Assembly (NCBI GenBank): GCA_028285585.1
Contig: JANQOU010000006.1
Location: forward strand, 529,881-593,880
DNA length: 64,000 nt
Source of the DNA: Acidimicrobiia bacterium
GTDB lineage: Bacteria > Actinomycetota > Acidimicrobiia > Spongiisociales > ZC4RG35
Direction of reading: 5' to 3'
Shown here: positions 45,598-53,647 of the stretch, piece after piece
How positions within the stretch are numbered: the first letter of the stretch is position 1
Layout of the letters: every line of letters starts with the position of its first letter
Program-made: the position numbers and the translations under genes
Notes under the pieces: model-generated
Database searches by the model: none
Seen by the model: only the letters and a program-made list of their open reading frames with translations
What the model was told of the DNA's origin: nothing

Positions 45598-46256
45598 ACC
45601 GTGGCGGGGATGGCGTACGCCGTCACCGCGATGAAGTGGAAGACACTCCCGGCGATCACGAGGACGTGGAACAGCTCGTGATAGGAGAAGGTGCGCACCC
45701 ACAGCCGTGGCCGCTTGGTCGTGAATATCACGGTGCCGGCGGTATAGGAGAGGCCGCCGAGAGCGATCATGACAATCGCTCCCCATCCCATTGAGGCATG
45801 GATGGCGGGCATGAACACGATGGCAAGCCAGCCCATCACCATCTGGAGTGTCACCGACAGTCCCGTCTTCAGCCCGGGTAGAAACGCTTTCAGAAGTATC
45901 CCGACGAGCGCGATCGTCCAGAGAAGGCCGAGCCCGAGTGCCAGCACCACGCCATCCAGGGCGGCGATGGCTATCGGTGTGAAGGTTCCCGCGACCACCA
46001 GGTAGATCATCGAGTGGTCGATTCGCTGGAGACGGCTCTTCCAGACGCGGCTCCAAGGGATCGAGTGATAGAGCGACGAGGTCGTGTACATGATCAGAAG
46101 CGCCACCCCGAAGATCATGGCCCCGGTGATGGCCGGTGCGCTGCCCCAGGCCCTGACCAGCATGAAGACGAGGCCGCCGATCGTCGCGATTGCGGCGCCG
46201 CCGTGGAGAAAGCCTCGGATGGGGTTTTGCATCCTTCCGAGCGTGGCTCGTTCCAT
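45594..46256 (-). CDS. Hemolysin III / PAQR-family membrane protein
   Basis: 220 aa from ATG 46256; 13 further in-frame residues are possible. Seven hydrophobic segments, with family signatures 'SSLYHSIPWSRVWKSRLQRI' followed by 'DHSMIYLVVAGTFTPIA' and C-terminal 'FSYHELFHVLVIAGSVFHFI', containing the three zinc His of PAQR proteins. Divergent from the cis-prenyltransferase gene, the same pairing as Rv1085c/Rv1086 in M. tuberculosis. Role in lipid or ceramidase-like hydrolysis is inferred from the family. Confidence 0.85.
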   Translation of the reverse strand: MERATLGRMQNPIRGFLHGGAAIATIGGLVFMLVRAWGSAPAITGAMIFGVALLIMYTTSSLYHSIPWSRVWKSRLQRIDHSMIYLVVAGTFTPIAIAALDGVVLALGLGLLWTIALVGILLKAFLPGLKTGLSVTLQMVMGWLAIVFMPAIHASMGWGAIVMIALGGLSYTAGTVIFTTKRPRLWVRTFSYHELFHVLVIAGSVFHFIAVTAYAIPATV

Positions 46257-46315
46257 CACGGTCACGTTATTGGGTGTGTCGCTGGAACCGAGCATCCAAG
46301 TACGATTGGGCCTCG

Positions 46316-47083
46316 ATGGCAGTAGGACTCCTCTACCGGCTCTACGAGCGGAATCTGCTGCGCACCCTCGATAGGAGCCGGTTCCCCAAGCACATAGGCA
46401 TCGTCCTCGACGGGCACCGGCGTCATGCCCGGGAAGAGGGCCTTCCCTCCTACACGGAGTCTTACCGGGTGGGGATGGCTCGGTTCGAGCAGTTCCTGGG
46501 CTGGGCCGGCGAGTTCGAGATACCTGCTGTGACCGCTTGGGTCCTCTCCCGTGAGAACCTCTCCCGTCCTACCGAAGAGCTCGCCCCCTACTTCGACGTG
46601 CTGATCGAGCTTTTCGGCCGTCTCCCCGAGCTGTGCGAGGAGTACGACATGGGGATCAAGTTCATCGGGAGCCTCGACCAGCTCCCCGACCACCTGGTGG
46701 CCGCGGCGAAGACCGCCGAAGAGTCTCATCCCAGCGGTGCCCGCCGGCTCAACATCGCCATGGGGTACGGGGGTCGTCAGGAGATCGTCGACGCCGCAAA
46801 GAACCTGGTCGCCGAGCTGGCCGAAGAGGGGGTGGCTGCGAGTTCCATCCCAGACCAAATCGACGCCGAAGCCCTGGCGGCTCACATGTACTCGTCAGAC
46901 ATCCCGGACCCCGATCTTCTGATCAGGACTTCGGGTGAGTCCCGTCTGTCGGGTTTCCTCCTATGGCAGTCGGCCTACGCGGAGTTCGTCTTCGTCGATG
47001 TGAATTGGCCGGCTTTCCGTCACGTCGATTTCCTGCGCGCTCTGCGCGATTACGCCGGCCGCAGCCGTCGCTTCGGCAAATAG
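46316..47083 (+). CDS. Cis-prenyl diphosphate synthase (UppS family, Rv1086-like by context)
   Basis: 255 aa from ATG 46316. 'KHIGIVLDGHRRHAREEG' replaces the usual MDGNxRWA motif (Asn to His, Trp to His). Downstream motifs are conventional: 'VLSRENLSRPTEEL', 'LNIAMGYGGRQEIVDA' and 'DLLIRTSGESRLSGFLLWQS' with 'AYAEFVF'. Adds isoprene units in Z configuration to an allylic diphosphate. Divergent pairing with a hemolysin III gene matches the mycobacterial short-chain Z-farnesyl diphosphate synthase locus, so product may be C15 and not C55. Confidence 0.85.
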   Translation: MAVGLLYRLYERNLLRTLDRSRFPKHIGIVLDGHRRHAREEGLPSYTESYRVGMARFEQFLGWAGEFEIPAVTAWVLSRENLSRPTEELAPYFDVLIELFGRLPELCEEYDMGIKFIGSLDQLPDHLVAAAKTAEESHPSGARRLNIAMGYGGRQEIVDAAKNLVAELAEEGVAASSIPDQIDAEALAAHMYSSDIPDPDLLIRTSGESRLSGFLLWQSAYAEFVFVDVNWPAFRHVDFLRALRDYAGRSRRFGK

Positions 47084-47095
47084 GGGGCATCTAGC

Positions 47096-47557
47096 GTGGA
47101 CGGCGTGCCGGACATCGCCGCTCTCGTCGACAGAATCCGTCGCCACTATGACGACGGCTGCTTCGCGTGCGGACGGGACAACCCGATCGGGCTCCATCTC
47201 GACGACTTTCAGCTGGCTGACGACGGCGAGGTCAGCGCTCGGTTCCTGCCTAGAGCCGACTATCGCGGGGCGGGGACCACGCTCCATGGGGGTGTTGCCG
47301 CGACGGCTCTCGACGAGATACTCGTCTGGGCGGGCTTGCTAAACGAGAAGATCCTGACCGTCACTGGCCGGCTCGAGCTTCGCTACCGCAAGCCGCTCCA
47401 TGTCGACGAGACGGTGGTGGCCGTCTCTCGAGTCGACGACCTCAGCGGTCGCCGCATGAGCGCTTCGGGGGAGCTGGTTGTTGACGGCGAGGTTCGAGCA
47501 CAAGCAACTGGCCTCTTCTTGGTTTCGGCCGATCTGGCCGAGATGGGTGTGCTCTGA
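47096..47557 (+). CDS. PaaI/YigI-type hotdog thioesterase
   Basis: 153 aa from a GTG. 'DGCFACGRDNPIGLHLD' is the C-F-x-C-G-x-x-N-P-x-G-L motif of a hotdog thioesterase clade, then 'YRGAGTTLHGGVAATALDEI' (HGG catalytic loop) and 'ITVTGRLELRYRKPLHVDE'-type strand. Probably hydrolyses acyl-CoA. 12 bp after the prenyltransferase, same strand. Confidence 0.85.
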   Translation: MDGVPDIAALVDRIRRHYDDGCFACGRDNPIGLHLDDFQLADDGEVSARFLPRADYRGAGTTLHGGVAATALDEILVWAGLLNEKILTVTGRLELRYRKPLHVDETVVAVSRVDDLSGRRMSASGELVVDGEVRAQATGLFLVSADLAEMGVL

Positions 47558-47561
47558 CCGG

Positions 47562-48251
47562 TTAGACCGTGACCATCCCGGGATGAAGATGTGAGACCGT
47601 CCCGAGTTGCCGCAATGAGAAAGCCCAGCCGTCGGCGATCCTCATCGCTTTGAGACGGCTCACGCCGGTGTGGGGCTGGCGGAACCGCTCCCACTCCCAC
47701 GGCACCGGCTCCAGCCCGAGCAGATGGCCGAGGATCACTGCGTTGGTCCCGGCGTGGGCGACGATGATCACCCGCTGGTCGGGGTCATCGACCCGGTAGA
47801 GGTGCCTGTTGTCGTCGACTCGGTGGATCCCATTGGAGTCCAGGGTCTCGACGAGGCCTTGCACGACACGGGTGTGAAAGTCCCAGAACGACTCGCCGCC
47901 GGGGCCGAGGCCGTCGGACCACATTTCGTCCACGGGCCGCAAGTTGGCGTTTGCGAACCAGTTGTCGATGTGCTCCACGGGTGAGCCTTCCCAATGCGGC
48001 GGGTTCTTGATCTCGTGCAGCCAATCCTCAACGCTGCGGTCGGGCAAGAGCTCCGTCTCGATGGGGTTGGCCGTCTCCATCGCCCGGTTCATCGGCGAGA
48101 CCCAGAGTTGGTCGACATGGTCGACCGTCGCCATGCGATGCCCAACCCGAGCTGCCTGCTGGTGCCCGAGGTCGGTCAGATGCGGGTCGTTTCTCGCAAT
48201 CTGGCCTGGAGCCCAGTCAGGCTCGCCATGTCGAATCAGGTACAAGTCCAT
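47562..48251 (-). CDS. Histidine phosphatase superfamily protein
   Basis: 229 aa. 'DLYLIRHGEPDWAPGQIARN' is the RHG catalytic motif, 'SPMNRAMETANPIE' the second Arg and 'VIIVAHAGTNAVILGHLLG' the second His. Phosphoglycerate-mutase-like phosphatase of unknown substrate. Convergent with the thioesterase and divergent from the phosphoribosyltransferase. Confidence 0.88.
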   Translation of the reverse strand: MDLYLIRHGEPDWAPGQIARNDPHLTDLGHQQAARVGHRMATVDHVDQLWVSPMNRAMETANPIETELLPDRSVEDWLHEIKNPPHWEGSPVEHIDNWFANANLRPVDEMWSDGLGPGGESFWDFHTRVVQGLVETLDSNGIHRVDDNRHLYRVDDPDQRVIIVAHAGTNAVILGHLLGLEPVPWEWERFRQPHTGVSRLKAMRIADGWAFSLRQLGTVSHLHPGMVTV

Positions 48252-48305
48252 GGGGCAAACCTAGGCGCGCCGGAGCTTGGCCTCCGGCCCCAATACCATG
48301 GTGTG

Positions 48306-48851
48306 GTGCCCACACAGGCTCTGATCGACCATCTCAAAGAGAACGCGCTCCGCACCGACGGGCCTTTCACGTTGCGTTCGGGTGCCACTTCCTCTTGGTA
48401 CTTGGATGGCCGCCAGGTGACCTTCGACGGCGAAGGAGCCTGGGTGGTTGGGCGCGCCTTCTACGAGGCGCTCGGCCCTGACGTCGAGGCTGTGGGCGGC
48501 ATGACCATGGGTGCCGATCCGATCGCCATGGCCATCGCGATGGTCGCCGCAGCTGATGGGAAGCCCTTGCGGGCCTTCTCGATCCGCAAGGAGGCGAAGG
48601 GCCACGGGACCGGCGGCCGGGTTGTCGGGCCGGTGGGCACTGGCACCAGGGTTGCTCTCGTTGAGGACACCACTACAACCGGGAGTGCCACGCTCGAAGC
48701 CGCCGAGGCCTCCGTCGACGCAGGGCTCGTGATAGAGCAGGTCATTGTCATGGTCGACCGCTCCGACGGGGTTGCCGAGGAGAGACTCGACTATCTCGGG
48801 GTCCCGTACCAGGCTCTGGTCGTGCCTGCCGACCTGGGAGTTGATGGATGA
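48306..48851 (+). CDS. pyrE: Orotate phosphoribosyltransferase
   Basis: 181 aa from GTG 48306 (GTG 48303 also fits). 'TLRSGATSSWYLDGRQVT' resembles the PyrE substrate loop ('SG..S..Y.D.R'), 'AVGGMTMGADPIAMAIAM' and the flexible-loop 'IRKEAKGHGTGGRVVGPVG', then the PRPP motif 'VALVEDTTTTGSATLEAAEA'. Converts orotate plus PRPP to OMP in pyrimidine synthesis. No other pyr genes nearby. Overlaps the next gene by 4 bp. Confidence 0.88.
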   Translation: MPTQALIDHLKENALRTDGPFTLRSGATSSWYLDGRQVTFDGEGAWVVGRAFYEALGPDVEAVGGMTMGADPIAMAIAMVAAADGKPLRAFSIRKEAKGHGTGGRVVGPVGTGTRVALVEDTTTTGSATLEAAEASVDAGLVIEQVIVMVDRSDGVAEERLDYLGVPYQALVVPADLGVDG

Positions 48852-49462
48852 CGTTGGTGTTCCGCCGTTCGGCGATCCGCATGTGGCTTCTCGCCCTGGG
48901 TGGCATCCCATTTCTCGTCATCGGCCTCGATGTGCTCACCGGCCGCCAGATAACCGACTGGCTGCGCGAATTGCTCTTCCGCCCCGAGGACACCCAGATC
49001 TATGAGCCTCGCGACGTGATCTGGGCCTGGGCCATGTTTCTCTTTGGAGGGTTTCTCGTCGTCTGGGGCCTTAAGGAGCTGTTCATCCCGACGAAGGTCG
49101 TCGAGTGCCGCGACGAGGGCCTGGCCCTCAAGATCAGCGGTCCTTTCCGGCCAGCATCCCTGATCGCCTGGGGTGACATCGTCGACATAGGCGACGATGA
49201 GATCGAGGACGAGGGGACCAGGGTCCCGCGTCTCTTGGTCACCGTGGCGTCCAGCGACGGCCTGCCCGACGACCCATGGGGGGCGCGCTGGCATGACGAG
49301 CGAACACTGGCCGTGATGGCAGAAGACTGGTCGCCGGGTCCCGCAGAGGTGGCGAGGCAAGTTGGTGACTTTGCGGTGGAGGCCACCAAGCGAGCCGCCA
49401 TCGCCGAGCGAGCTGCTGTGCTCGAGTCGAGATCGGAGCGGGGACATCGGGAGGAAGAGTGA
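48848..49462 (+). CDS. Membrane protein of unknown function
   Basis: 204 aa. Two hydrophobic segments ('WLLALGGIPFLVIGLDVL' and 'VIWAWAMFLFGGFLVVWGLK') followed by a cytoplasmic beta-rich stretch ('VVECRDEGLALKISG', 'SLIAWGDIVDIGDDEIEDEG') that resembles a PH-like/YdbS membrane-flanked domain, then a charged helix. I do not recognise a family. Coupled to pyrE and nfo by 4-bp overlaps, so co-transcribed. Confidence 0.65.
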   Translation: MTLVFRRSAIRMWLLALGGIPFLVIGLDVLTGRQITDWLRELLFRPEDTQIYEPRDVIWAWAMFLFGGFLVVWGLKELFIPTKVVECRDEGLALKISGPFRPASLIAWGDIVDIGDDEIEDEGTRVPRLLVTVASSDGLPDDPWGARWHDERTLAVMAEDWSPGPAEVARQVGDFAVEATKRAAIAERAAVLESRSERGHREEE

Positions 49463-50220
49463 TCCCTGTAGGAGCTCACACACCTTCCGACCAGCCCCTC
49501 GTCGAAGCCGCGGCCCGCAACGCCGACCTCGTCCAGATCTTCCTCTCGAGCCCGCAGTCCTGGAAGAAGCCCAACCCGCGCGCCGACGCAGAGGAGCTCA
49601 AGAAGGCTTCACTGCCCATCTACGTGCACGCCCCCTACCTCATCAACGTCTGCGCCGACAACAATCGGGTGCGGATCCCCAGTCGCAAGATCCTCCAGGA
49701 GACGTGTGACGCCGCCAGCGAGATCGACGCTGTCGCTGTCGTGGTCCACGGTGGTCATGTGACCGGGGACGGCCCGCAGGAGGAGGGGATTACCCGGTGG
49801 AGGAAGGCGCTCGAAGCCCTCGACACCGAGATGACCGTTCTCATCGAGAACACAGCGGGTGGCGACAAGGCGGTGGCCCGCCGGGTCGAGTGGATCAAGA
49901 AGCTCTGGGAGGAGATAGGAGAGTTCGGCGTCGGCTTCGTCCTCGACACCTGCCATTCCTGGGCCGGTGGTGAGCCATTCGAGGAGCTGGTCGAGAGGGT
50001 GATGGACGCCACAGGGCGCATCGACCTGGTCCATGCCAACGACTCGAAGGACCCTTTCGACTCTCGGCGCGACCGTCACCAGAACCTGGGTCAGGGCGAG
50101 TGCCCTACCGAAGCCTTGGCTGCCACCATCGCCGCCGCGGGTGCCCCGGTAGTTGTCGAGACGCCTGGCGGTGCCGAGGAGCAGGCCGCCGACATCGAGT
50201 GGGTTCGTTCGATCCTCTGA
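49459..50220 (+). CDS. nfo: Deoxyribonuclease IV (AP endonuclease, Nfo)
   Basis: 253 aa. TIM-barrel zinc-ligand regions: 'PIYVHAPYLINVCADNNRVR', 'AVAVVVHGGHVTG', 'MTVLIENTAGG', 'VGFVLDTCHSWAGG', 'IDLVHANDSKDPFDSRRDRH' and 'VVVETPGG'. Full-length for the smaller actinobacterial Nfo. Cleaves abasic sites 5' to the lesion in base-excision repair. Confidence 0.93.
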   Translation: MIPVGAHTPSDQPLVEAAARNADLVQIFLSSPQSWKKPNPRADAEELKKASLPIYVHAPYLINVCADNNRVRIPSRKILQETCDAASEIDAVAVVVHGGHVTGDGPQEEGITRWRKALEALDTEMTVLIENTAGGDKAVARRVEWIKKLWEEIGEFGVGFVLDTCHSWAGGEPFEELVERVMDATGRIDLVHANDSKDPFDSRRDRHQNLGQGECPTEALAATIAAAGAPVVVETPGGAEEQAADIEWVRSIL

Positions 50221-50376
50221 TCAGCTGGGAGCGGCGTCGTAGAAGACCTGGATGGTCCCGGAGTAGTTGGAGACCCACACCTCCCGAGTCGCTGCGTCGT
50301 AGGTGATGCCGATCGTCACGCTCGTGCACGCCACAGCCACGAGCAGGAGGGACACGGCCATGACCAGGGGATGCAT
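50221..50376 (-). CDS. Small lipoprotein (51 aa)
   Basis: From ATG 50376: MHPLVMAVSLLLVAVAC followed by 34 residues ending '...QVFYDAAPS'. 'LLLVAVAC' is a lipobox-like signal end. The body is Tyr/Val-rich and may be beta-strand. It converges with nfo, stop adjacent to stop. No family recognised; moderate confidence because it is short. Confidence 0.45.
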   Translation of the reverse strand: MHPLVMAVSLLLVAVACTSVTIGITYDAATREVWVSNYSGTIQVFYDAAPS

Positions 50377-50425
50377 GGGGGACGCTATGCCAGGGGTTTC
50401 GCAGCCAAGACCGACAGGTAGCCTG

Positions 50426-51283
50426 ATGAGCACGATGTCAGACAAGATCACGGTCCCAGAGATTCGATCGCGCAAAGGCGGCCCCAAGGTCACGATGGTG
50501 ACCGCGTACGACTACCCGACCGCAGTGATCGCCGACAATGCCGGTGTCGACATCATCCTCGTCGGCGACTCCGTGGCGAACGTCGTCCACGGGATGGACA
50601 CCACCCTCGAGATCGGCATCGATGAGATCGTCCTTCACACCCGTGCGGTCAATCGAGCCAAGCCAGAAGCCCTCGTCGTGGCCGACATGCCCTGGCTCTC
50701 TTTCCACGTCAGCCAGGAGGACACGATCCGCAACGCCGGACGCCTGGTTCAGGAGGGCGGTGCCGAGGCGGTCAAGCTCGAAGGCGGCCGAAAGCGGGTG
50801 CCTTTCATCGAAGCCATCCTCGACGCCGAGATTCCGGTTATGGGTCACGTGGGCCTCACCCCGCAGTCGGTGCACGCCATGGGTGGCTTCAAGGTCCAGG
50901 GAAAGATGGTCGAGGCGGCGAAGGAGATGATCGCCGATGCCAAAGCTCTGGCTGATGCCGGGTGCTTCTCCATCGTCATCGAAGGCGTCCCGGACGTCCT
51001 CGGCGAGATCATCAGCAAAGAAGTCGACGTTCCCACCATCGGCATAGGAGCCGGTCCCGGGACCGACGGGCAGGTGCTCGTCTTCCACGATGTCCTCGGC
51101 CTTGGGTCGGGCCGGTACCCGAAGTTCGTTCGCAGCTACGCCCATCTCGCCGACGATGCGGTCAAGGCACTGAAGACGTTCCGGGGCGACGTGGAGTCGG
51201 GGCTCTTTCCCGGTAACGCCGAGAGCTACCACGTCTCTGACGAGGTCGTCGCAGAGCTTCTCAAGGGGACCCAATCCGACTGA
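50426..51283 (+). CDS. panB: 3-methyl-2-oxobutanoate hydroxymethyltransferase
   Basis: 285 aa from ATG 50426. 'VTMVTAYDYPTAVIADNAGV', 'DIILVGDSVANVVHGMDTTL', 'VVADMPWLSFHVSQEDTIRN', 'AVKLEGGRKRVPFIEAILDA', 'VMGHVGLTPQSVHAMGGFKV' and 'GIGAGPGTDGQVLVFHDVLG' are the standard PanB motifs including Mg-binding Asp. First step of pantothenate synthesis from alpha-ketoisovalerate. Overlaps the DUF192 gene. Confidence 0.97.
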   Translation: MSTMSDKITVPEIRSRKGGPKVTMVTAYDYPTAVIADNAGVDIILVGDSVANVVHGMDTTLEIGIDEIVLHTRAVNRAKPEALVVADMPWLSFHVSQEDTIRNAGRLVQEGGAEAVKLEGGRKRVPFIEAILDAEIPVMGHVGLTPQSVHAMGGFKVQGKMVEAAKEMIADAKALADAGCFSIVIEGVPDVLGEIISKEVDVPTIGIGAGPGTDGQVLVFHDVLGLGSGRYPKFVRSYAHLADDAVKALKTFRGDVESGLFPGNAESYHVSDEVVAELLKGTQSD

Positions 51284-51693
51284 TCGCCCTCTCACTGGTC
51301 CTGGTCGCCTGTGCGGGAACCGGTGACCTGTCGGAGCTCGATCTCGAGCCCATAGAGGTGGGCAACGCCCGATTGATGATTGCCGAGGTCACCACCCCCG
51401 AGGCGCAGCAGCAGGGCCTGATGGGGGTGGAGCAGCTTCCCGAAGGCATGGACGGGATGCTCTTCACCTTTGAAGAGGCGCAGCCGGTCTCGTTCACGAT
51501 GCGCAACACGCTGTTGCCACTGGACATCTGGTGGTTCGACGGCGACGGTGTCCTTCTCGGAAGCACCGAGATGGAGCCTTGCCCGGAGACTCCCTGTCCC
51601 ACCTACCCCTCCCTGGGCCCGGTGCGCTGGGCGTTGGAGACGGTTCAAGGTGAGCACGAGTTTGCTGCTGGAGATCGCCTCTCGACTGGGTAA
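51280..51693 (+). CDS. DUF192-domain lipoprotein with non-canonical start
   Basis: The DUF192 domain is clear ('GLMGVEQLPEGMDGMLFTFE', 'PVSFTMRNTLLPLDIWWFDG'). Upstream in frame is 'RLIALSLVLVACAGTG', a lipoprotein signal with lipobox L-V-A-C. No ATG, GTG or TTG precedes it before a stop at 51238-51240. CTG at 51280 would overlap the panB stop (CTGA) in the usual coupled manner; ATC at 51274 would give a tidier 'MRLIALSL' signal. The GTG at 51358 would leave a cytoplasmic protein without signal. The boundary uses CTG 51280. Confidence 0.7.
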   Translation: MIALSLVLVACAGTGDLSELDLEPIEVGNARLMIAEVTTPEAQQQGLMGVEQLPEGMDGMLFTFEEAQPVSFTMRNTLLPLDIWWFDGDGVLLGSTEMEPCPETPCPTYPSLGPVRWALETVQGEHEFAAGDRLSTG

Positions 51694-51726
51694 ACCCGTC
51701 CGGAGCGTCCTAGAATCCTGTCTCCG

Positions 51727-51749
51727 CACCGGCCAACGCGCGGTCGGTG
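51727..51749 (+). promoter_or_regulatory. Hairpin in the rpsF leader
   Basis: CACCGGCC (51727-51734) and GGTCGGTG (51742-51749) form an 8-bp stem with one G-U pair and a 7-nt loop, 65 bp upstream of rpsF. rpsF leaders in many bacteria bind the S6:S18 complex for autoregulation; I cannot match the known consensus with certainty. Confidence 0.3.
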
Positions 51750-51813
51750 ACGTGACACCCCTGCTCCATCGTGCGGATGGGGCCTTCCAACCCGGATGTC
51801 CATAGGAGGTCAA

Positions 51814-52101
51814 ATGCGCGACTACGAAGTAATGACGATTCACCGGCCCGAGCTGGCCGAGGATGACGTCGACGCCAGGGTCACCGAGTTGGAGGGCTAT
51901 CTCTCCGAACGTGGTGCCAATGTCACCAAGCGTGACCTGTGGGGCAAACGCCGGTTTGCCTACGAGATCGAGCACATCTCCGAGGGTTACTACTCGGTTG
52001 TCTCGTTCCAGTCGGAGACCGACACCATCGATCAGCTCGATCGGATGCTGGCTCTGGCCGACGAGGTGCTTCGGCACAAGATCGTCCGGACCGAGGACTG
52101 A
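51814..52101 (+). CDS. rpsF: 30S ribosomal protein S6
   Basis: 95 aa from ATG 51814 with AGGAGGT eight bases upstream. 'MRDYEVMTIHRPELAEDDVD' and 'DLWGKRRFAYEIEHISEGYY' are typical S6. First gene of rpsF-ssb-rpsR-rplI. Confidence 0.96.
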   Translation: MRDYEVMTIHRPELAEDDVDARVTELEGYLSERGANVTKRDLWGKRRFAYEIEHISEGYYSVVSFQSETDTIDQLDRMLALADEVLRHKIVRTED

Positions 52102-52164
52102 GCACTGGAATCCGTCACAGGAACCCGACATAGTGGTTCTTGCGACTGACTAGAGGAGAATTCG

Positions 52165-52611
52165 ATGTCAAACAACGTCACTCTTATTGGAAACCTCGTC
52201 GACGACCCCGAGCTTCGCTTCACCCCTTCCGGTGTGGCTATGGCCAAGGTCCGCATGGCGGTCAATCGCCGCTGGCGGAGCCAGGACGGCGAGTGGCAGG
52301 AGCAGACCAGCTTTTTTGGCGGGACTGTCTGGCGTGAGCAGGCCGAGCAGGTCGCCGAGTCGTTGCAGAAGGGGATGCGGATCATCGTGACCGGCCGTCT
52401 CGAGCAACGCAGCTGGGAGACCGAGCAGGGCGACAAGCGCTCTGTGGTCGAGGTCCAGATCGACGAGATCGGGCCGTCCCTTCGCTGGGCGACCGCCACT
52501 GTCAACCGCACCCAGCGGTCAGACGACTGGGGCAACAAACAGGGCAATGGCGGCGGGGCTCCCGCACCGGCCGCCCGAGAGGAATACGGGCCCGACGAGG
52601 CGCCCTTCTAG
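52165..52611 (+). CDS. ssb: Single-stranded DNA-binding protein
   Basis: 148 aa. OB fold 'NNVTLIGNLVDDPELRFTPS', 'FFGGTVWREQAEQVAESLQK', 'GMRIIVTGRLEQRSWETEQG' and Gly/Pro-rich tail ending 'YGPDEAPF', with the acidic-hydrophobic C-terminal tip (D-E-A-P-F) that recruits repair enzymes. Conserved position between rpsF and rpsR. Confidence 0.95.
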   Translation: MSNNVTLIGNLVDDPELRFTPSGVAMAKVRMAVNRRWRSQDGEWQEQTSFFGGTVWREQAEQVAESLQKGMRIIVTGRLEQRSWETEQGDKRSVVEVQIDEIGPSLRWATATVNRTQRSDDWGNKQGNGGGAPAPAAREEYGPDEAPF

Positions 52612-52623
52612 GAGTATTGAAAG

Positions 52624-52896
52624 ATGGCTAGAAAGAACAGACGGGCCCCGCGTGGTGCCGTCAGGGGTCGTCGTCAGGACTTCCGACGCGGCAAGCCGAA
52701 GCCCTGCGCACTCTGCGCCGGCGCGGTAGCCGACTGGAAAGACACGTCGACCCTCCGCAAGTACATGTCCGACCGAGGCAAGATCAGGGGCCGACGGGTC
52801 ACCGGGCTCTGCCCTCGCGATCAGCGGATCGTGGCTACCGCGATCAAGAACGCACGCGAGATGGCGCTGCTGCCCTATCTGGGTAACAACCGATGA
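52624..52896 (+). CDS. rpsR: 30S ribosomal protein S18, cysteine-containing form
   Basis: 90 aa. '[20 protein letters not shown]' with paired Cys, '[20 protein letters not shown]' and '[20 protein letters not shown]'. Three cysteines (CxxC plus C) suggest the zinc-binding form; actinobacteria often carry both C+ and C- copies. Overlaps rplI by 4 bp. Confidence 0.95.
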   Translation: MARKNRRAPRGAVRGRRQDFRRGKPKPCALCAGAVADWKDTSTLRKYMSDRGKIRGRRVTGLCPRDQRIVATAIKNAREMALLPYLGNNR

Positions 52897-53339
52897 AGCT
52901 GATCCTCACCGGCGACGTCAAGGATCTGGGCAAGCGCGGTGACGTCGTCGACGTCGCCGACGGTTACGCCCGCAACTTCCTGTTGCCGAGGAAGCATGCA
53001 ATCAAGGCGAACGAAGGTGCCTTGGCCGAGGCAGAGGCGATCAGAGAGGCCCGTATCGAAGCCGACCGCAAGGCGAAGGAGCTGGCCGAGACGGTGGCCA
53101 CCCAACTGGTCGGGTCACGTGTCGTGATTGCGGCCCAGGCCGGCGACGAAGGTCAGCTCTACGGCTCTGTCGGCGTCACCGACATCGTCGAAGGCATCAA
53201 TCGGTTCACTGGTGTCGAGCTGGAGCGAAACCAGATCGAGCTTGCGGAGCCGATCAAGGCGATCGGCCTCCACGAGATCCAGGTGAAGGTCCACCCCGAG
53301 GTCGAGTTCCCGCTCACCCTCGACGTCATCCCAGCCTGA
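52893..53339 (+). CDS. rplI: 50S ribosomal protein L9
   Basis: 148 aa. '[20 protein letters not shown]' and '[20 protein letters not shown]' are the L9 signature; the connecting helix and C-terminal domain ('[20 protein letters not shown]') are complete. Ends the ribosomal operon before a terminator. Confidence 0.96.
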   Translation: MKLILTGDVKDLGKRGDVVDVADGYARNFLLPRKHAIKANEGALAEAEAIREARIEADRKAKELAETVATQLVGSRVVIAAQAGDEGQLYGSVGVTDIVEGINRFTGVELERNQIELAEPIKAIGLHEIQVKVHPEVEFPLTLDVIPA

Positions 53340-53346
53340 CACTCTT

Positions 53347-53405
53347 TGTGCACAGGGTGCTGTGCACAGATCAGTTGAAAACGGTCCCTGAATAGGGGCT
53401 GTTTT
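53347..53405 (+). terminator. Hairpin plus rho-independent terminator after rplI
   Basis: TGTGCACAG (53347-53355) and CTGTGCACA (53360-53368) form a 9-bp perfect stem with 4-nt loop. A second stem GTCCCT/AGGGGC (53384-53399, loop GAAT) is followed by TGTTTT. The second is the likelier terminator. The remaining gap to dnaB (53406-53647) holds no gene I can support; a GC-rich stem CCCCGCC/GGCGGGG lies near 53560. Confidence 0.65.
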
Positions 53406-53647
53406 CGCGTTCTAGCGTCGTGTTTCGCGACTTTCAGGCAATGTCTTCCACCGCGAAAAACAAACAGCAGGTCGGGAAAATCAACATTGCTCTCAGCTTC
53501 CTCTGCTGACGGGCGAGTGTCTATGTTGCCGTGACTTCCCCCGCTGAGGTGGACCTGACTTCCCCGCCCGGCGGGGTCTTGCGCGTCGAGACCCCGAAGA
53601 ATCTGTCAGGGACGCCTGCAAGTGTGACCACTGGTGAGGACGATTAG

